The translations under genes were made by a program, and so were the position numbers. The notes under the pieces were generated by a model. The model did no database searches and had not been told where the DNA came from. It saw only the letters and a program-made list of their open reading frames with translations. This document shows, piece by piece, positions 1-8,829 of a DNA stretch of 64,000 bases (positions are counted from its first letter, which is position 1; the number at the start of each line of letters is the position of its first letter). The DNA comes from Bacillota bacterium (lineage in GTDB: Bacteria; Bacillota; Clostridia; Christensenellales; SZUA-584). The stretch is from NCBI GenBank assembly GCA_023410475.1, contig JAEYPS010000039.1:52851-116850 (forward strand), read 5' to 3'.

Positions 1-735
1 ATTGCGTATCACCCGCCTGTCGAACCTGAAGCCGAAGAGCCTCAGCCTGTCGGCGCTCTTCTTTACAAACAGCTCGAAATACATCCAGAAAGTGATAATG
101 AAGTTCGCCGCGAGCGTAGACATCGCCGCGCCCGTTATACCCCACCTGAACTCCGCTATGAAAAGCGCGTTGAACGCGACCTTGAGCACGAGCAGTATCA
201 GCATGCGAACGAACGTCGCTTCCGGCTTTCCGCTTGCGTTCTTTATAGCGTTGTATATAGACTCAAGGAACGAGAACGGTATCACGAGCGTACTGAGCGT
301 AAGATACAGGAACACGTCCCCGGATATCTCGGGCGTAACGCCCGCCGATATGGGATATGCGAATATATACAGCGCGGGTGCGAGCACCACTCCCAAAAGC
401 GACGCGAATATTACGAGCTGCGCCGATATCCGCCGCCCCTCCTCAAAGTCGCCCTTGCCGTTTGCCTGGCCGATTATCGCCATGCCCGCGGCGCCCAGGC
501 CCTGCGCTATGCCTACTATGATACCCACTATGGGCATGCAGTACGTGACTGCGCTTGCGCATACCGTTCCCGCTATGTTGTTTATAAAGAGGCCGTCTAT
601 GAGGGGTATCGCAGACTGCACAATGCCCATCATAAGCGACGGTACCGAAAGCATAAATATGGTTTTTGGTATAGAGCCGTTTATTATTAATCCGCGCCGC
701 TGCTCGGTGTTCTGTTTAAGAAAGCCAAGATTCAT
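1..735 (-). CDS. MATE family efflux transporter, 3' end cut by window
   Basis: The minus strand is open from ATG at 735 to the window edge (245 codons), so the C-terminus lies outside. The translated start contains NGSIPKTIFMLSVPSLMMG, a typical first membrane helix of the MATE (NorM/DinF) family, followed by PLIDGLFINNIAG and a GQANGKGDFEEGRR loop, all characteristic of MATE pumps. These are cation-coupled multidrug or metabolite exporters of the inner membrane. An AGAGG ribosome site precedes the start. The long plus-strand ORF over the same bases is a shadow. A second MATE gene lies at 42158-43570. The substrate is unknown. Confidence 0.85.
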   Translation of the reverse strand, partial: MNLGFLKQNTEQRRGLIINGSIPKTIFMLSVPSLMMGIVQSAIPLIDGLFINNIAGTVCASAVTYCMPIVGIIVGIAQGLGAAGMAIIGQANGKGDFEEGRRISAQLVIFASLLGVVLAPALYIFAYPISAGVTPEISGDVFLYLTLSTLVIPFSFLESIYNAIKNASGKPEATFVRMLILLVLKVAFNALFIAEFRWGITGAAMSTLAANFIITFWMYFELFVKKSADRLRLFGFRFDRRVIRN

Positions 736-945
736 TTGTTGCCGTTATCCTCTTTTATGCCGCAATTTGTCGATTCAATCGTTTATTATATGCCTCGTGA
801 TACTATATGGCAAGCGTCAGGCCTAAAATACGCGTTGCTTGTATCGAGCAAAAATCAAAGTTTAGTGCCCGGGCGGATATTGCGGAATGTTTAGCATAAA
901 ATTCTATTGATATACAAAGCAAATCATTACATTGGCAGGTGCGGC

Positions 946-1566
946 ATGAGCAAAAGGAAAAAATTGCTTATCATAATACCTTTAACGCTTTTCTTTATAC
1001 TCGCTGTATGCGTTGCGGCAGGGCTTACGCACGGCTTTGAAAACTGGGCGTACAGAGAAACGGCGGAACGGATCTCGCCCTCGCGCACGCCCGCTATGCT
1101 GTTTATTACGCACCTTGGCAGCACATATGCCGTTACCGCGTTCTGCCTGCTTCTTATCGTCATGCCATCAAGAAAAACTATAGCCTTTCCGGTCTCGGCG
1201 GCTGTTATACTGTCGTTTTTGCTCAACATAACTCTGAAGGTCATATTCTCAAGAGAGAGGCCCGATGTTTTAAGGTTTGTGGACGAAACGAGCTACAGCT
1301 TCCCCAGCGGCCACGCGATGATAAACGCGTCCCTATACACAATGCTCGCGCTGATGGTATTGAAGTTTATAAAACATCCGCCCAAGAAGCTTGCTCTTGT
1401 CACTTTGTGCGCCGCTCTGGCCGTCGGCATAGGCTTCTCGCGTCTTTACCTCGGCGCGCATTACGCCGGAGACATACTCGGAGGCTGGATGCTGGGTTTC
1501 GCGGTTTCAATGTTCGTATATGCCATCTGGAGCCGAAGTCTGCGCAGAGCGTCAACGCCGGGATAA
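946..1566 (+). CDS. PAP2-family membrane phosphatase
   Basis: A 206-residue integral membrane phosphatase of the PAP2/undecaprenyl-diphosphatase superfamily. All three signature blocks are visible: KVIFSRERP (K-x6-RP), SFPSGHA, and SRLYLGAHYAGD (SR-x5-H-x3-D). About five hydrophobic helices surround them. Family members remove phosphate from phosphatidic acid, undecaprenyl diphosphate or related lipid phosphates at the outer membrane face. I start it at ATG 946, ahead of a basic MSKRKK sequence, because the upstream ATG at 907 would add 13 unlikely residues. It converges on the acyltransferase gene 8 bp away. The exact lipid substrate cannot be told. Confidence 0.88.
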   Translation: MSKRKKLLIIIPLTLFFILAVCVAAGLTHGFENWAYRETAERISPSRTPAMLFITHLGSTYAVTAFCLLLIVMPSRKTIAFPVSAAVILSFLLNITLKVIFSRERPDVLRFVDETSYSFPSGHAMINASLYTMLALMVLKFIKHPPKKLALVTLCAALAVGIGFSRLYLGAHYAGDILGGWMLGFAVSMFVYAIWSRSLRRASTPG

Positions 1567-1574
1567 GCGCTGAC

Positions 1575-2834
1575 TCATCTCCACTTCCCGCCGTTTGCCC
1601 GGTGCATCTCTTCCGTTAGATGGAACCAGCGCATCGTATCCCCGCTTTCGGGGTAAAACTCAAAGAATTCTCCCTTATAAAAGGTATAAAACCTCGTTAT
1701 GTCCGTGCACATACCGAACGTGGGAACGGAATCGGTTGACAGCGTAAACTCAAACGGCTGTCCGTCCTTCGTACCCTCATATTTCAGGCCTTCGCGCGAT
1801 ATCGACAGCGTTCCTTCTCCCGCTATAACGGACGTCGCGCCTTTTTGAAGCCGCTTGTATTTGGGCAGAACGCCGAGCCTCACGCTCCCGCTGTGTTTAA
1901 AATCAGGCGCGCTTACCTCGCGCTTCGCCTTGTCGCGCTCAAGAGCGTACCAGTGCGATATCGTCTCGGGGACAACGCATGTCTCACCGAGCGGTATTAG
2001 GTCGTAGTATTCGTTTACGCGGGCGCCGTTGCCGCACGATGCGCAGCGGATTATATCCGCCTCTCCCTTCATCGTGTAAACGCCGCCGCACTTCGGGCAA
2101 AGGTAAAGAAGATCGTGAAGGTTCTTCGCCATCTGGCCTTTGCCGTTGAAGCTTACCCTCGCTTCTCTGTTCCAGAGGTAATCGTCGTGCGCAAGAGCCC
2201 GGTTCAGCGTCTGCTGTATCTCGTCCGCGCTCATGCTTTTAAGCTGCTCCGGCGTAAACAGCCTGTCCACCGTTATATGCACCTTTCCCGGACGCGTGTC
2301 GAGGCAGTGCTTCGTGTTCGTCATATAGCCGCCCGCTATCTTCGTATAGTACACCGTAACGCCGAGGTGCTTTAACAGCCTGCCTCCGCCTATCGCGCAC
2401 GGCTGCCCGCCTCCCGATATAGAGCTCATGCCCTCAGGGAAAAGGCATATGCGACCTCCCGCCTTTATTACGCGTATTATCTCTCGCGCCGTGTGATAGT
2501 CAGGGGTAAAATTCCTCTTAGGTATTACCTGCATAAGCGAGAATATAGGGTAGAGGTGCGAGCGGAAGAATTCGTTGTAGCCCACGACGTAGTTGAGCCT
2601 GTGCGGAAGCACGGCGGGAGCGGTGTAGAGGTAATCCACTCTTGACGCGTGGTTGCTTACAAGTATATACGGGTTATTGTCATTCGAGGGACGGGCGTTG
2701 TATGTGAATGTGATGCCGAGCTTTTTATTGAAAACAAGCCTCCATATGTTTATCAGTATAAGGTAGATGAGTGCGGGCGGCTTTTTCATGCGCTTTCGTT
2801 CGAGCTGTTCCTGAAGAGTCTGCTTTTGTTTCAT
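1575..2834 (-). CDS. PlsC-like 1-acyl-glycerol-3-phosphate acyltransferase with zinc ribbon
   Basis: A 419-residue protein with a LPLAT/PlsC acyltransferase domain. NHASRVD (about residues 61-67) matches the NHxSxxD catalytic motif with an Arg insertion variant, and FPEG (132-135) is the substrate-binding motif. After residue 235 a CPKCGG...CASCG zinc ribbon and a beta-rich C-terminal domain of unknown role extend it well beyond the usual 200-250 residues. It probably acylates a lysophospholipid at the inner membrane. Start 2834 is chosen because AAAGGAG lies 5 bases before it; a longer frame opens at 2918. The neighbouring PAP2 gene also fits lipid metabolism. Confidence 0.8.
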   Translation of the reverse strand: MKQKQTLQEQLERKRMKKPPALIYLILINIWRLVFNKKLGITFTYNARPSNDNNPYILVSNHASRVDYLYTAPAVLPHRLNYVVGYNEFFRSHLYPIFSLMQVIPKRNFTPDYHTAREIIRVIKAGGRICLFPEGMSSISGGGQPCAIGGGRLLKHLGVTVYYTKIAGGYMTNTKHCLDTRPGKVHITVDRLFTPEQLKSMSADEIQQTLNRALAHDDYLWNREARVSFNGKGQMAKNLHDLLYLCPKCGGVYTMKGEADIIRCASCGNGARVNEYYDLIPLGETCVVPETISHWYALERDKAKREVSAPDFKHSGSVRLGVLPKYKRLQKGATSVIAGEGTLSISREGLKYEGTKDGQPFEFTLSTDSVPTFGMCTDITRFYTFYKGEFFEFYPESGDTMRWFHLTEEMHRANGGKWR

Positions 2835-2964
2835 AGCGGCTCCTTTATCTTCCCCAAAAGCCTCGCGTACTTTCCGGGCGCCAAGTATGTTTTCCGCCAT
2901 TATAACATATTTCGACAAAAAAATATCCCCCGTGCACGCCCGTACGCGGGGGGGAGATTGCCGC

Positions 2965-3915
2965 TTATTGCTTAGCCGGCAGGTTTTTGAGCGTTATTAC
3001 ATACGCCTGTGCGAAACCGTCCTCGTTGATAAACCTTACGCCCATATAATCGAGGCTCATATCGATAAACGAGCGCTCTATATATGGCTTGTCTTCAGCG
3101 TCCGTGCAGTGCTTCTCAAGTATAGCGTAAGCGGTATTGCCGGTTAAGGTTATTTCTTCAGGAACATTGTCTTTTTGAATTTCCAGCGTGGAGACGACAT
3201 TATCTTCGCTGTCCAGTTCCTTCAGCACATACTTCTCTATATAGTCTATCCCCGTTAATGTCAGCTTTACAGTGGTCGTCCTGCTCTTCTTATCCTCGTT
3301 TACGATCTTCGCCGCAGTGCCTGAAAGCGTAGTTGTAACAGAACTGCCCGGCCACATATCTGAGCAATGTCCGTTACCCTGCGTCACGTAGACCTCTCCT
3401 TCCGGCGTCTGGTACACAGGGTTGCTGTAACAATTAAATATTTCATCCCCGCCATACACCTTAGAGCATACGTACAGTGTTCCCTCCAGCGTTATCTCAA
3501 CACTTGAATCCGTGTCGTTGTAAAAAGTATGACGATCCATAATAAGGTCGTCCGCGCAATTGGTATTATAGCCATTACGCTCATCACTCTCAGGGACGAA
3601 AACGCTAAACAGCCGCAGACCGTCAATCCCTTCAAAATAATAGCTCTTAGATATCCCATCGTCTTTGGGAACAGCGTAAATCTTTTGCGCACCCTGATTG
3701 TAAAGCGATGACTGGTCTCCGCTCATAACGGCGTTCCAATCTATGTTCTCAAGGTAATCATCATTGCTGGGCAGCGGTTCAAACGTTATGAACATGCCGC
3801 ACAGCGCGTCAGTATTAACGTCGGTGCTGCTTTGGCCTTCCACCGCTAATTGGCACCCGCACACAGCGAGCAGCATCACAGCAGATAATAATATTAACGC
3901 TATCTTTTTAATCAT
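2965..3915 (-). CDS. Predicted lipoprotein of unknown function
   Basis: A 316-residue protein with a lipoprotein signal peptide: MIKKIALILLSAVM, then a Cys-rich lipobox (LLAVCGC). The mature part is beta-rich and contains several cysteines. No known domain is recognised. It is the last gene of an apparent operon with the Xre regulator (8-bp overlap) and the DUF2975-type membrane protein. The long frame opening at 3972 reads through the regulator, so the start is set at 3915. Confidence 0.7.
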   Translation of the reverse strand: MIKKIALILLSAVMLLAVCGCQLAVEGQSSTDVNTDALCGMFITFEPLPSNDDYLENIDWNAVMSGDQSSLYNQGAQKIYAVPKDDGISKSYYFEGIDGLRLFSVFVPESDERNGYNTNCADDLIMDRHTFYNDTDSSVEITLEGTLYVCSKVYGGDEIFNCYSNPVYQTPEGEVYVTQGNGHCSDMWPGSSVTTTLSGTAAKIVNEDKKSRTTTVKLTLTGIDYIEKYVLKELDSEDNVVSTLEIQKDNVPEEITLTGNTAYAILEKHCTDAEDKPYIERSFIDMSLDYMGVRFINEDGFAQAYVITLKNLPAKQ

Positions 3916-4135
3916 CGTCCTCTTCCTCCAGGTTACCGTCGAATTTAAGTATATCGCCCACGTCGCAGCCAAGATAATAGCATATCCTGTTTACCGTAAC
4001 GAAACGCACACCCTTCACCTTTCCGCTGCGCAGCATCGAAAGGTTGGCCTCCGTGATGTTCACAAGAGCGCAAAGCTCCTTTGCAGTCATCCCTTTTTTC
4101 TTAAGTACGTCGTCAAGGTATACGCGTATCGCCAT
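3908..4135 (-). CDS. Small Xre/YozG-type helix-turn-helix regulator
   Basis: A 75-residue Cro/C1-type DNA-binding protein. MTAKELCALVNITEANLS is the helix-turn-helix, followed by LRSGKVKGVRFVTVNRICY and a CDVGDIL block typical of YozG-like regulators. It ends in an acidic EEEDDD tail. TAGGAG sits before ATG 4135. YozG-type regulators are often encoded beside DUF2975 membrane proteins, as here (the stop of the membrane gene is 8 bp upstream). It may bind the paired repeats at 5174-5237 and control its own operon; that is inference. Confidence 0.85.
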   Translation of the reverse strand: MAIRVYLDDVLKKKGMTAKELCALVNITEANLSMLRSGKVKGVRFVTVNRICYYLGCDVGDILKFDGNLEEEDDD

Positions 4136-4143
4136 AGCTTCTC

Positions 4144-5154
4144 CTATACGAACATCTCGTTTTCCCGCTTTATCTTTCGGCTCTCCGCGAAATACCGCGA
4201 CAGCAGCAGCATGACGAGCGCCAGTATAACCGAGCCAAGCGGTATGTTGTTTACAAAGTCCATCGTCAGAAGACTGCCCGCCGCAAGCAGCTGTATTATG
4301 TTGAGAGCTATGGAGCTCAGCACTATTATGACCACCGCGTATCTGCACAGACGCGCGAGCTTCTCCGACACCCCTATAACGTCAAGGCTGAAGCGGTCGG
4401 CGTTAAGCCTCTCGGCCAGCTTTTTCGCCGCAAGCAGTATCAATATATCCGTTACTACAGGTATCAGTCCTGTAACGAACCTGAATACGAGAAAAGTTAT
4501 AGTAGGCGCAAGATCTGCCGCAGTATTAAATCCCTCCCCCATAAGACCTGAAAACATCGGATCGGAAGTGCTTGTGTTTCCCGCCTTTACGGCCTCTATA
4601 TCCACTTTCAGATCGGCTACGCCTATATACGCGGCGTTGAAAACTATGATTACCGCAGCCAGAACGAACAATATCCCAAGCATCCTCAAAAGACCCGGCG
4701 TTTCTTTGCCTTTGACATAGCGGAGCAGCTTTAACACGAGCCACCCTATGAGTATCGACCAGAATACGCCCCCGAGCACGGCTTTGCCGAAATCTTCCGA
4801 GCCTATGCTCAAGCTGCTCAGAAGGCCGGGATTGACCATCATATACATCAAGTAGAACAGATAACCGCTCATCACGGCGAGCAGAGCGTCCTCAGCCTTC
4901 GCCCGTTTCCTTGCGAGCTTTATAATAAGAAAAGCGGCGGGTATCAAGCACAGAATGGTATACATCGCGACAGCGAGCGCGTTGCCCGCGCCGCCGGAAA
5001 GCGACATAACTCGAAGCAGCGAGCCGATCTCGTCGAACGGCGTCTGGCCTAAATACATTACCCCGCTTACATCCGGCAGAGAAAACGCAAGAGCGGCGGC
5101 TGCGCACAACACGGCCTCAGCCAGCAGCAGTATATATAACAGTTTATTTTTCAT
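4144..5154 (-). CDS. DUF2975-like multi-pass membrane protein
   Basis: A 336-residue membrane protein with about seven hydrophobic segments. The C-terminal third (helices around AVVIIVLSSIALNIIQLL and IPLGSVILALVMLLLSRYF, ending in a charged tail) resembles DUF2975, whose members are usually about 160 residues. This protein has an N-terminal extension of about equal length, which suggests a duplication or fusion. Start 5154 has AGAGGT upstream; a longer frame opens at 5211 inside the promoter. It is the first gene of the membrane protein/Xre/lipoprotein operon. Function is unknown. Confidence 0.65.
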   Translation of the reverse strand: MKNKLLYILLLAEAVLCAAAALAFSLPDVSGVMYLGQTPFDEIGSLLRVMSLSGGAGNALAVAMYTILCLIPAAFLIIKLARKRAKAEDALLAVMSGYLFYLMYMMVNPGLLSSLSIGSEDFGKAVLGGVFWSILIGWLVLKLLRYVKGKETPGLLRMLGILFVLAAVIIVFNAAYIGVADLKVDIEAVKAGNTSTSDPMFSGLMGEGFNTAADLAPTITFLVFRFVTGLIPVVTDILILLAAKKLAERLNADRFSLDVIGVSEKLARLCRYAVVIIVLSSIALNIIQLLAAGSLLTMDFVNNIPLGSVILALVMLLLSRYFAESRKIKRENEMFV

Positions 5155-5173
5155 GCGGCGACCTCTTATGAAT

Positions 5174-5237
5174 ATTATTGTCTGGCGATAATTATAAAAG
5201 AATAATAACACAGTAATTATCGTCTGGCAATAATTAT
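5174..5237 (-). promoter_or_regulatory. Promoter with two 22-bp direct-repeat operators
   Basis: Two near-identical 22-bp copies lie at 5174-5195 and 5216-5237, 42 bp apart (four helical turns). Each is itself an imperfect palindrome, ATTATYG-TCTGG-CRATAAT. On the minus strand, TTGCCA (5225-5230), a 17-bp spacer and TATTAT (5202-5207) form a sigma-A promoter. Its -35 lies inside the upstream copy. The arrangement fits repression, most simply by the Xre protein of the operon. Confidence 0.7.
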
Positions 5238-5253
5238 TTTTAAATTTCTATAT

Positions 5254-5284
5254 AAAAAACAGATGCAATATGCACCTGTTTTTA
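5254..5284 (-). terminator. Intrinsic terminator, potentially bidirectional
   Basis: An inverted repeat of AAAAAACAG/CTGTTTTT type with TGCA arms lies between the EamA gene and the next promoter. It carries A and T tracts on both sides, so it can end transcription of the EamA gene and block read-through. Confidence 0.7.
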
Positions 5285-5307
5285 AATGATTAAATCTTCA
5301 ACAATAA

Positions 5308-6252
5308 TCATTCGCTCACGGCGGCGTATTGCTTCAAAACGCTTGGCACCGTACGCTTCATTCTCGATATCATCAATATACCCGCTATCACGAGCGCGCC
5401 TCCCAGCGCCTGAACGAGCCCCGCCTGCTCTCCGAGAACCAGTACCGAGAGCCAGAACGCCGTAAACGGTATGAGCCCCGAGAACGCCGCGGCCGCGCCC
5501 GCGTCGCAGCGGGCTATGCCCGCGTAAAACATCACGTACGCGATAGCAGTCGCCCCCACTCCGTACCATACCAGCGCCAGCCAGCCGTAAGCGTCAAGTA
5601 CTGCGAGCCTTTCCGCGGGCGCTTCGAACACAGCGGGTATAAGGCAGAGCACGAACGCTATAGCCGCCACGCACGCAGTCCTGTCGATCGGGTTTGTGTT
5701 CCCCTCGCCGCGCCTGACGCTGTCTTTGCGCGAGAATACGTTGAAGCACGATTCGCACGCCGCCGCGCACAGCACGAGCGCGTTGCCCAAAATGTGCTCC
5801 CAGGAGAACGAGGCCTGTGATGTGAAATCCGCCTGCAGCGCCGCTATACCAGCGCACGCGCATACAAGCCCCGCCAGTTTCAGCGCGCTGAGCCGTTCTT
5901 TGAGCACCAGCCGCGCAAGCGCTACCGTTATCGCCGGAGACGCACCTGTCAGCAGCCCGGCCTCAAGCGCGCTCGTGCGCTCGAGCCCGAGCAGCATGAA
6001 CATCCTGTACAGGAATATTCCTGCCGCAGCCTGAAACGCCATGTAAGCCCAGTCCTTCACACCGTAGTTTTTAAGCGTTTTTATTATGCTCGCAAGGCGA
6101 AACGGCAGCAGTGCGCAGAGCGCGAACAGCAGGCTCACCGCGCCTATAGTGAACACCCCCACTCTGCCGCTGAGCGGCCTCGCAGTCACTACGACCGTGC
6201 CCGCAAGCACAAACGCACCCGTAAGATATAAATAGCCTGAAATCTTTTTCAT
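5308..6252 (-). CDS. EamA/DMT-family transporter
   Basis: A 314-residue protein with ten hydrophobic helices in two EamA repeats. Diagnostic stretches are LERTSALEAGLLTGASPA and the second-half VLGEQAGLVQALGGALVIAG. DMT-family members export or import amino acids, nucleosides, vitamins or drugs across the inner membrane. It is transcribed divergently from a MocR-type PLP-dependent regulator, a pairing often seen for vitamin B6 or amino-acid-related transporters. The actual substrate is not visible. Confidence 0.88.
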   Translation of the reverse strand: MKKISGYLYLTGAFVLAGTVVVTARPLSGRVGVFTIGAVSLLFALCALLPFRLASIIKTLKNYGVKDWAYMAFQAAAGIFLYRMFMLLGLERTSALEAGLLTGASPAITVALARLVLKERLSALKLAGLVCACAGIAALQADFTSQASFSWEHILGNALVLCAAACESCFNVFSRKDSVRRGEGNTNPIDRTACVAAIAFVLCLIPAVFEAPAERLAVLDAYGWLALVWYGVGATAIAYVMFYAGIARCDAGAAAAFSGLIPFTAFWLSVLVLGEQAGLVQALGGALVIAGILMISRMKRTVPSVLKQYAAVSE

Positions 6253-6283
6253 ACATACACCTGTTGTTTATTGTAATATCTGC

Positions 6284-6347
6284 TATAATAGTTAAACTAA
6301 CCGGTATGTTTAAGAGCCGGTCCAGATAATTTTTTACCAGTCCGGTT
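6284..6347 (+). promoter_or_regulatory. MocR promoter region with three CCGGT repeats
   Basis: A TATAAT box (6284-6289) precedes the MocR gene; no strong -35 is present. Three CCGGT copies at 6301, 6317 and 6342 lie between it and the ribosome site, with an AACCGG/CCGGTT inverted pair at the outer edges. MocR regulators bind short direct repeats, so these are plausible operator half-sites for control of both divergent genes. Confidence 0.45.
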
Positions 6348-6357
6348 GGAGGCGATT

Positions 6358-7749
6358 ATGGAATTTGAGATATACCGCGGCTCGGACACGCCGCTGTCCC
6401 GCCAGATCTACAGCCACATCCGAGAGGGCATACACAGCGGAAGGCTGCCCTCGGGCACGAGGCTGCCTTCCACGCGCGCTCTCGCCGCGTCACTCGCGGT
6501 ATCGCGCAGCACGGTCTGCGAAGCTTACGACATGCTTGCCGCCGAGGGGTTTACGGACAGCCGTCCGGGCGCGCCCACAACGGTAAGGGAAGGCCTTTTG
6601 CTCGAACCGCCTGATACCGCGGCAAAGCGTGAATACGAAACCAACCCGCCCGTTCTTGCCGATTTCACCACCGGGAGGCCCGACCTTCGCGAGTTTCCCA
6701 TGAGCCTGTGGCTGAAATCGTTAGCAGCCGCCATGAGCCGCCTCGATTACAGGGAGTCGGGCTACAGGGGCCCTCAGGGGCTGTTAGCGCTGCGGGAAGA
6801 GATAGCGTCGTGGATGTACCGCAGCCGCGGCATAACGGCCTGCCCCGACGACATTTTTATAACGAGCGGAGCCACGCAGGCGCTCTGCCTCATTGCGGGC
6901 ATACTACGAGCGCCGGGAGGAAAGGCCGTCGTCGAAGACCCGGGCGTCGCGGGCGTATTGGAGATGCTTTTGTATATGGGCTTTGAATTACAGCCTGTTC
7001 CGGTCGACGGCCACGGTATGGTAACGGACGGGCTTTCGCTGAAAGACGCCCGTGTTGTCTACCTTACCCCCTCCCACCAGTTTCCTCTGGGCGGTATACT
7101 GACCGCCGACAGGCGCGCGGCATTGGTGCGTCTCGCGCGCGAGAGCGGCGTTTATATTGTGGAGGACGACTACGACAGCGAGTTCCGCCATGCCGGAGCT
7201 CCCGTATCGCCTCTCTACTCTCTCGACCCCCGTCGCGTAATATACGTGGGCACGTTCAGCAAGCTGCTGTTTCCCGCGCTGCGCGTCGGCTACGTTATAC
7301 TCCCCCGCGAACATCACGATATGTGGCGGCGGCTGAAGATCTACGCCGACGTGCAGAACCCGGTGTGCGAGCAGGCAGCGCTTTCCGATTTCCTCAAAAC
7401 GCGCAAGCTCGACAGGCACATACACCGCATGCGCAGGCTGTACGGCAAGAGGCGCGAGGCGCTTCTGTCTGCGCTTTCCGAGTTCTTCGGCGACGGGTGG
7501 CAGGCGCAGGGCGACGCGGCCGGCCTTCACGCGGCTATATCGTTTCCCGGAATGAGGTTTGGAGAGGATTTTTCAAAGCTTGCAAGAGAAAGCGGCATAC
7601 GCATCGCAACGGCGGAGATCCACGCTGTGAGAAAAGGGCTTCACGACAATACGCTTCTGCTGGGTTACGGCCATCTTGACGAGCAGGAGATTTATAAGGG
7701 AGTGATACTGCTTAAGGAGTTTATGGTGAAGAGTGGGTATTGCAGGTAG
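6358..7749 (+). CDS. MocR/PdxR-family GntR regulator with aminotransferase domain
   Basis: A 463-residue fusion of an N-terminal GntR winged helix (TRLPSTRALAASLAVSRSTV, about residues 35-55) to a fold-type I aminotransferase domain. The PLP-binding lysine is in GTFSKLLFP (K302), and VEDDYDSEFRH is a family hallmark. MocR proteins sense PLP or an amino compound and regulate an adjacent gene. The most likely target is the divergent EamA transporter. Start ATG 6358 follows TTGGAGG; the frame can be extended to TTG 6346 but that overlaps the ribosome site. Confidence 0.93.
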   Translation: MEFEIYRGSDTPLSRQIYSHIREGIHSGRLPSGTRLPSTRALAASLAVSRSTVCEAYDMLAAEGFTDSRPGAPTTVREGLLLEPPDTAAKREYETNPPVLADFTTGRPDLREFPMSLWLKSLAAAMSRLDYRESGYRGPQGLLALREEIASWMYRSRGITACPDDIFITSGATQALCLIAGILRAPGGKAVVEDPGVAGVLEMLLYMGFELQPVPVDGHGMVTDGLSLKDARVVYLTPSHQFPLGGILTADRRAALVRLARESGVYIVEDDYDSEFRHAGAPVSPLYSLDPRRVIYVGTFSKLLFPALRVGYVILPREHHDMWRRLKIYADVQNPVCEQAALSDFLKTRKLDRHIHRMRRLYGKRREALLSALSEFFGDGWQAQGDAAGLHAAISFPGMRFGEDFSKLARESGIRIATAEIHAVRKGLHDNTLLLGYGHLDEQEIYKGVILLKEFMVKSGYCR

Positions 7750-7804
7750 TTTGTGCATATCGGTAAATAAAAAAAGGGGCGGTCTCCCGCCTTCTCGTTT
7801 ATAC

Positions 7805-7838
7805 GCAGGGGCGGACTACTCTATCCGCCCGTTTCATA
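7805..7838. repeat. Dispersed hairpin repeat, GGGGCGG type
   Basis: GGGCGGA (7809-7815) pairs with TCCGCCC (7824-7830), followed by GTTTCATA. The same 3' flank and a similar stem occur at 38472-38502, so this is a dispersed intergenic repeat. Confidence 0.6.
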
Positions 7839-7913
7839 TGCTCCTTTGCCGTTTACGGCTCACGCTTGCCTGTGCTTACTATGCTCATGCTCACAGCTGC
7901 GGCACCCGCTCAG

Positions 7914-8819
7914 TTACCCAATCAGCCTGTCCCACACGTCCCGAGTCACTATGCCGTCAGCCTTTATGCACTGCGCCTTCTGAAACGATATTACCGCTTT
8001 CTCGGTGTTCGGCCCGAACGCGCCGTCTATTCCCTTAGGGTCGTGCCCCTTCAATGTAAGCGCCTTTTGAGCTTCCCTAACGTCGTCGCCGCGCATGACC
8101 GGGCTTACCCTTTTAAGCGTCCTCGTAAAGCCGGGTATCACCTTTGCTTTTGCGAACACCTTTAGCCTGCCGAATCTGTTCCACGCCGTCTTATTGAACG
8201 GTTCGCGCACGACACCCCAGTCCCTTCCTTTCGCGTGTACGACGGTGCCGTCCCCCATATAGATCCCGCAGTGATATATCCTGCTGCTCGTGGTGTACTT
8301 TTTGAATACAAGGTCGCCTGCGCACAGGTCGTTTTTGCCTATAGCGTCGCAGATCGTATAGTATATCCCGTTCGCGGTAAGATCGCGGTCAACATATCTG
8401 TTGTCAAGCAGGTACGCTATGACAAGCCCGCTGCAGTCATAGCCTGTAAGAGGCCCTCCGCTTTTTAAATGCTTCTCGTAAGCGCTGAGCGCACGCTTAT
8501 AGTTAGAGTCGTCTTTCTCGAGCTTTCTTATCAGCGCGGGAGTCATCTTCTGCCCCTGCGCTCCCGAGACATACAGGCAGCCCGTCCTCGACGCGGAGTA
8601 TGCCAGAAATTTAACTATCTCTCCGGCTGCTTTTTCCCATTCCTGCGCGTCTACAAGATGCGCGCAGTCTTTCTTTTTTATGAGCACCAGTATATACGCA
8701 ATCACAGCTCCGGTTTCTGTCTGAGAGAGTACAAGCGCGCTCTCGCCGCACTCGAGCCGGCCAATAAGCTTGCTTGCGTCTTCAGAGTATACAGGAATTC
8801 TTGCGGCCGCGATTTTCAT
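7914..8819 (-). CDS. Phage endolysin: NlpC/P60 peptidase plus peptidoglycan-binding domain
   Basis: A 301-residue cell-wall hydrolase. The central NlpC/P60 domain has the catalytic Cys in GYDCSGLV (C129) and the His block YHCGIYMGDG (H183). Residues 230-301 form a PG_binding_1 domain (RGDDVREAQKAL, DGAFGPNTEKAVISFQ). The N-terminus looks like a small SH3-like region. It would cleave peptide stems of the wall during lysis. TAGGAGGG precedes the start. It is the last gene of the structural module, 10 bp after the DNRLRE gene, which supports a phage lysis role over a housekeeping one. Confidence 0.9.
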   Translation of the reverse strand: MKIAAARIPVYSEDASKLIGRLECGESALVLSQTETGAVIAYILVLIKKKDCAHLVDAQEWEKAAGEIVKFLAYSASRTGCLYVSGAQGQKMTPALIRKLEKDDSNYKRALSAYEKHLKSGGPLTGYDCSGLVIAYLLDNRYVDRDLTANGIYYTICDAIGKNDLCAGDLVFKKYTTSSRIYHCGIYMGDGTVVHAKGRDWGVVREPFNKTAWNRFGRLKVFAKAKVIPGFTRTLKRVSPVMRGDDVREAQKALTLKGHDPKGIDGAFGPNTEKAVISFQKAQCIKADGIVTRDVWDRLIG

Positions 8820-8829
8820 ATTAACCCTC

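Noticed and set aside
2..826. 274-residue plus-strand ORF
   Set aside because: It is the antisense shadow of the MATE gene; the minus-strand translation gives a clear MATE N-terminus.
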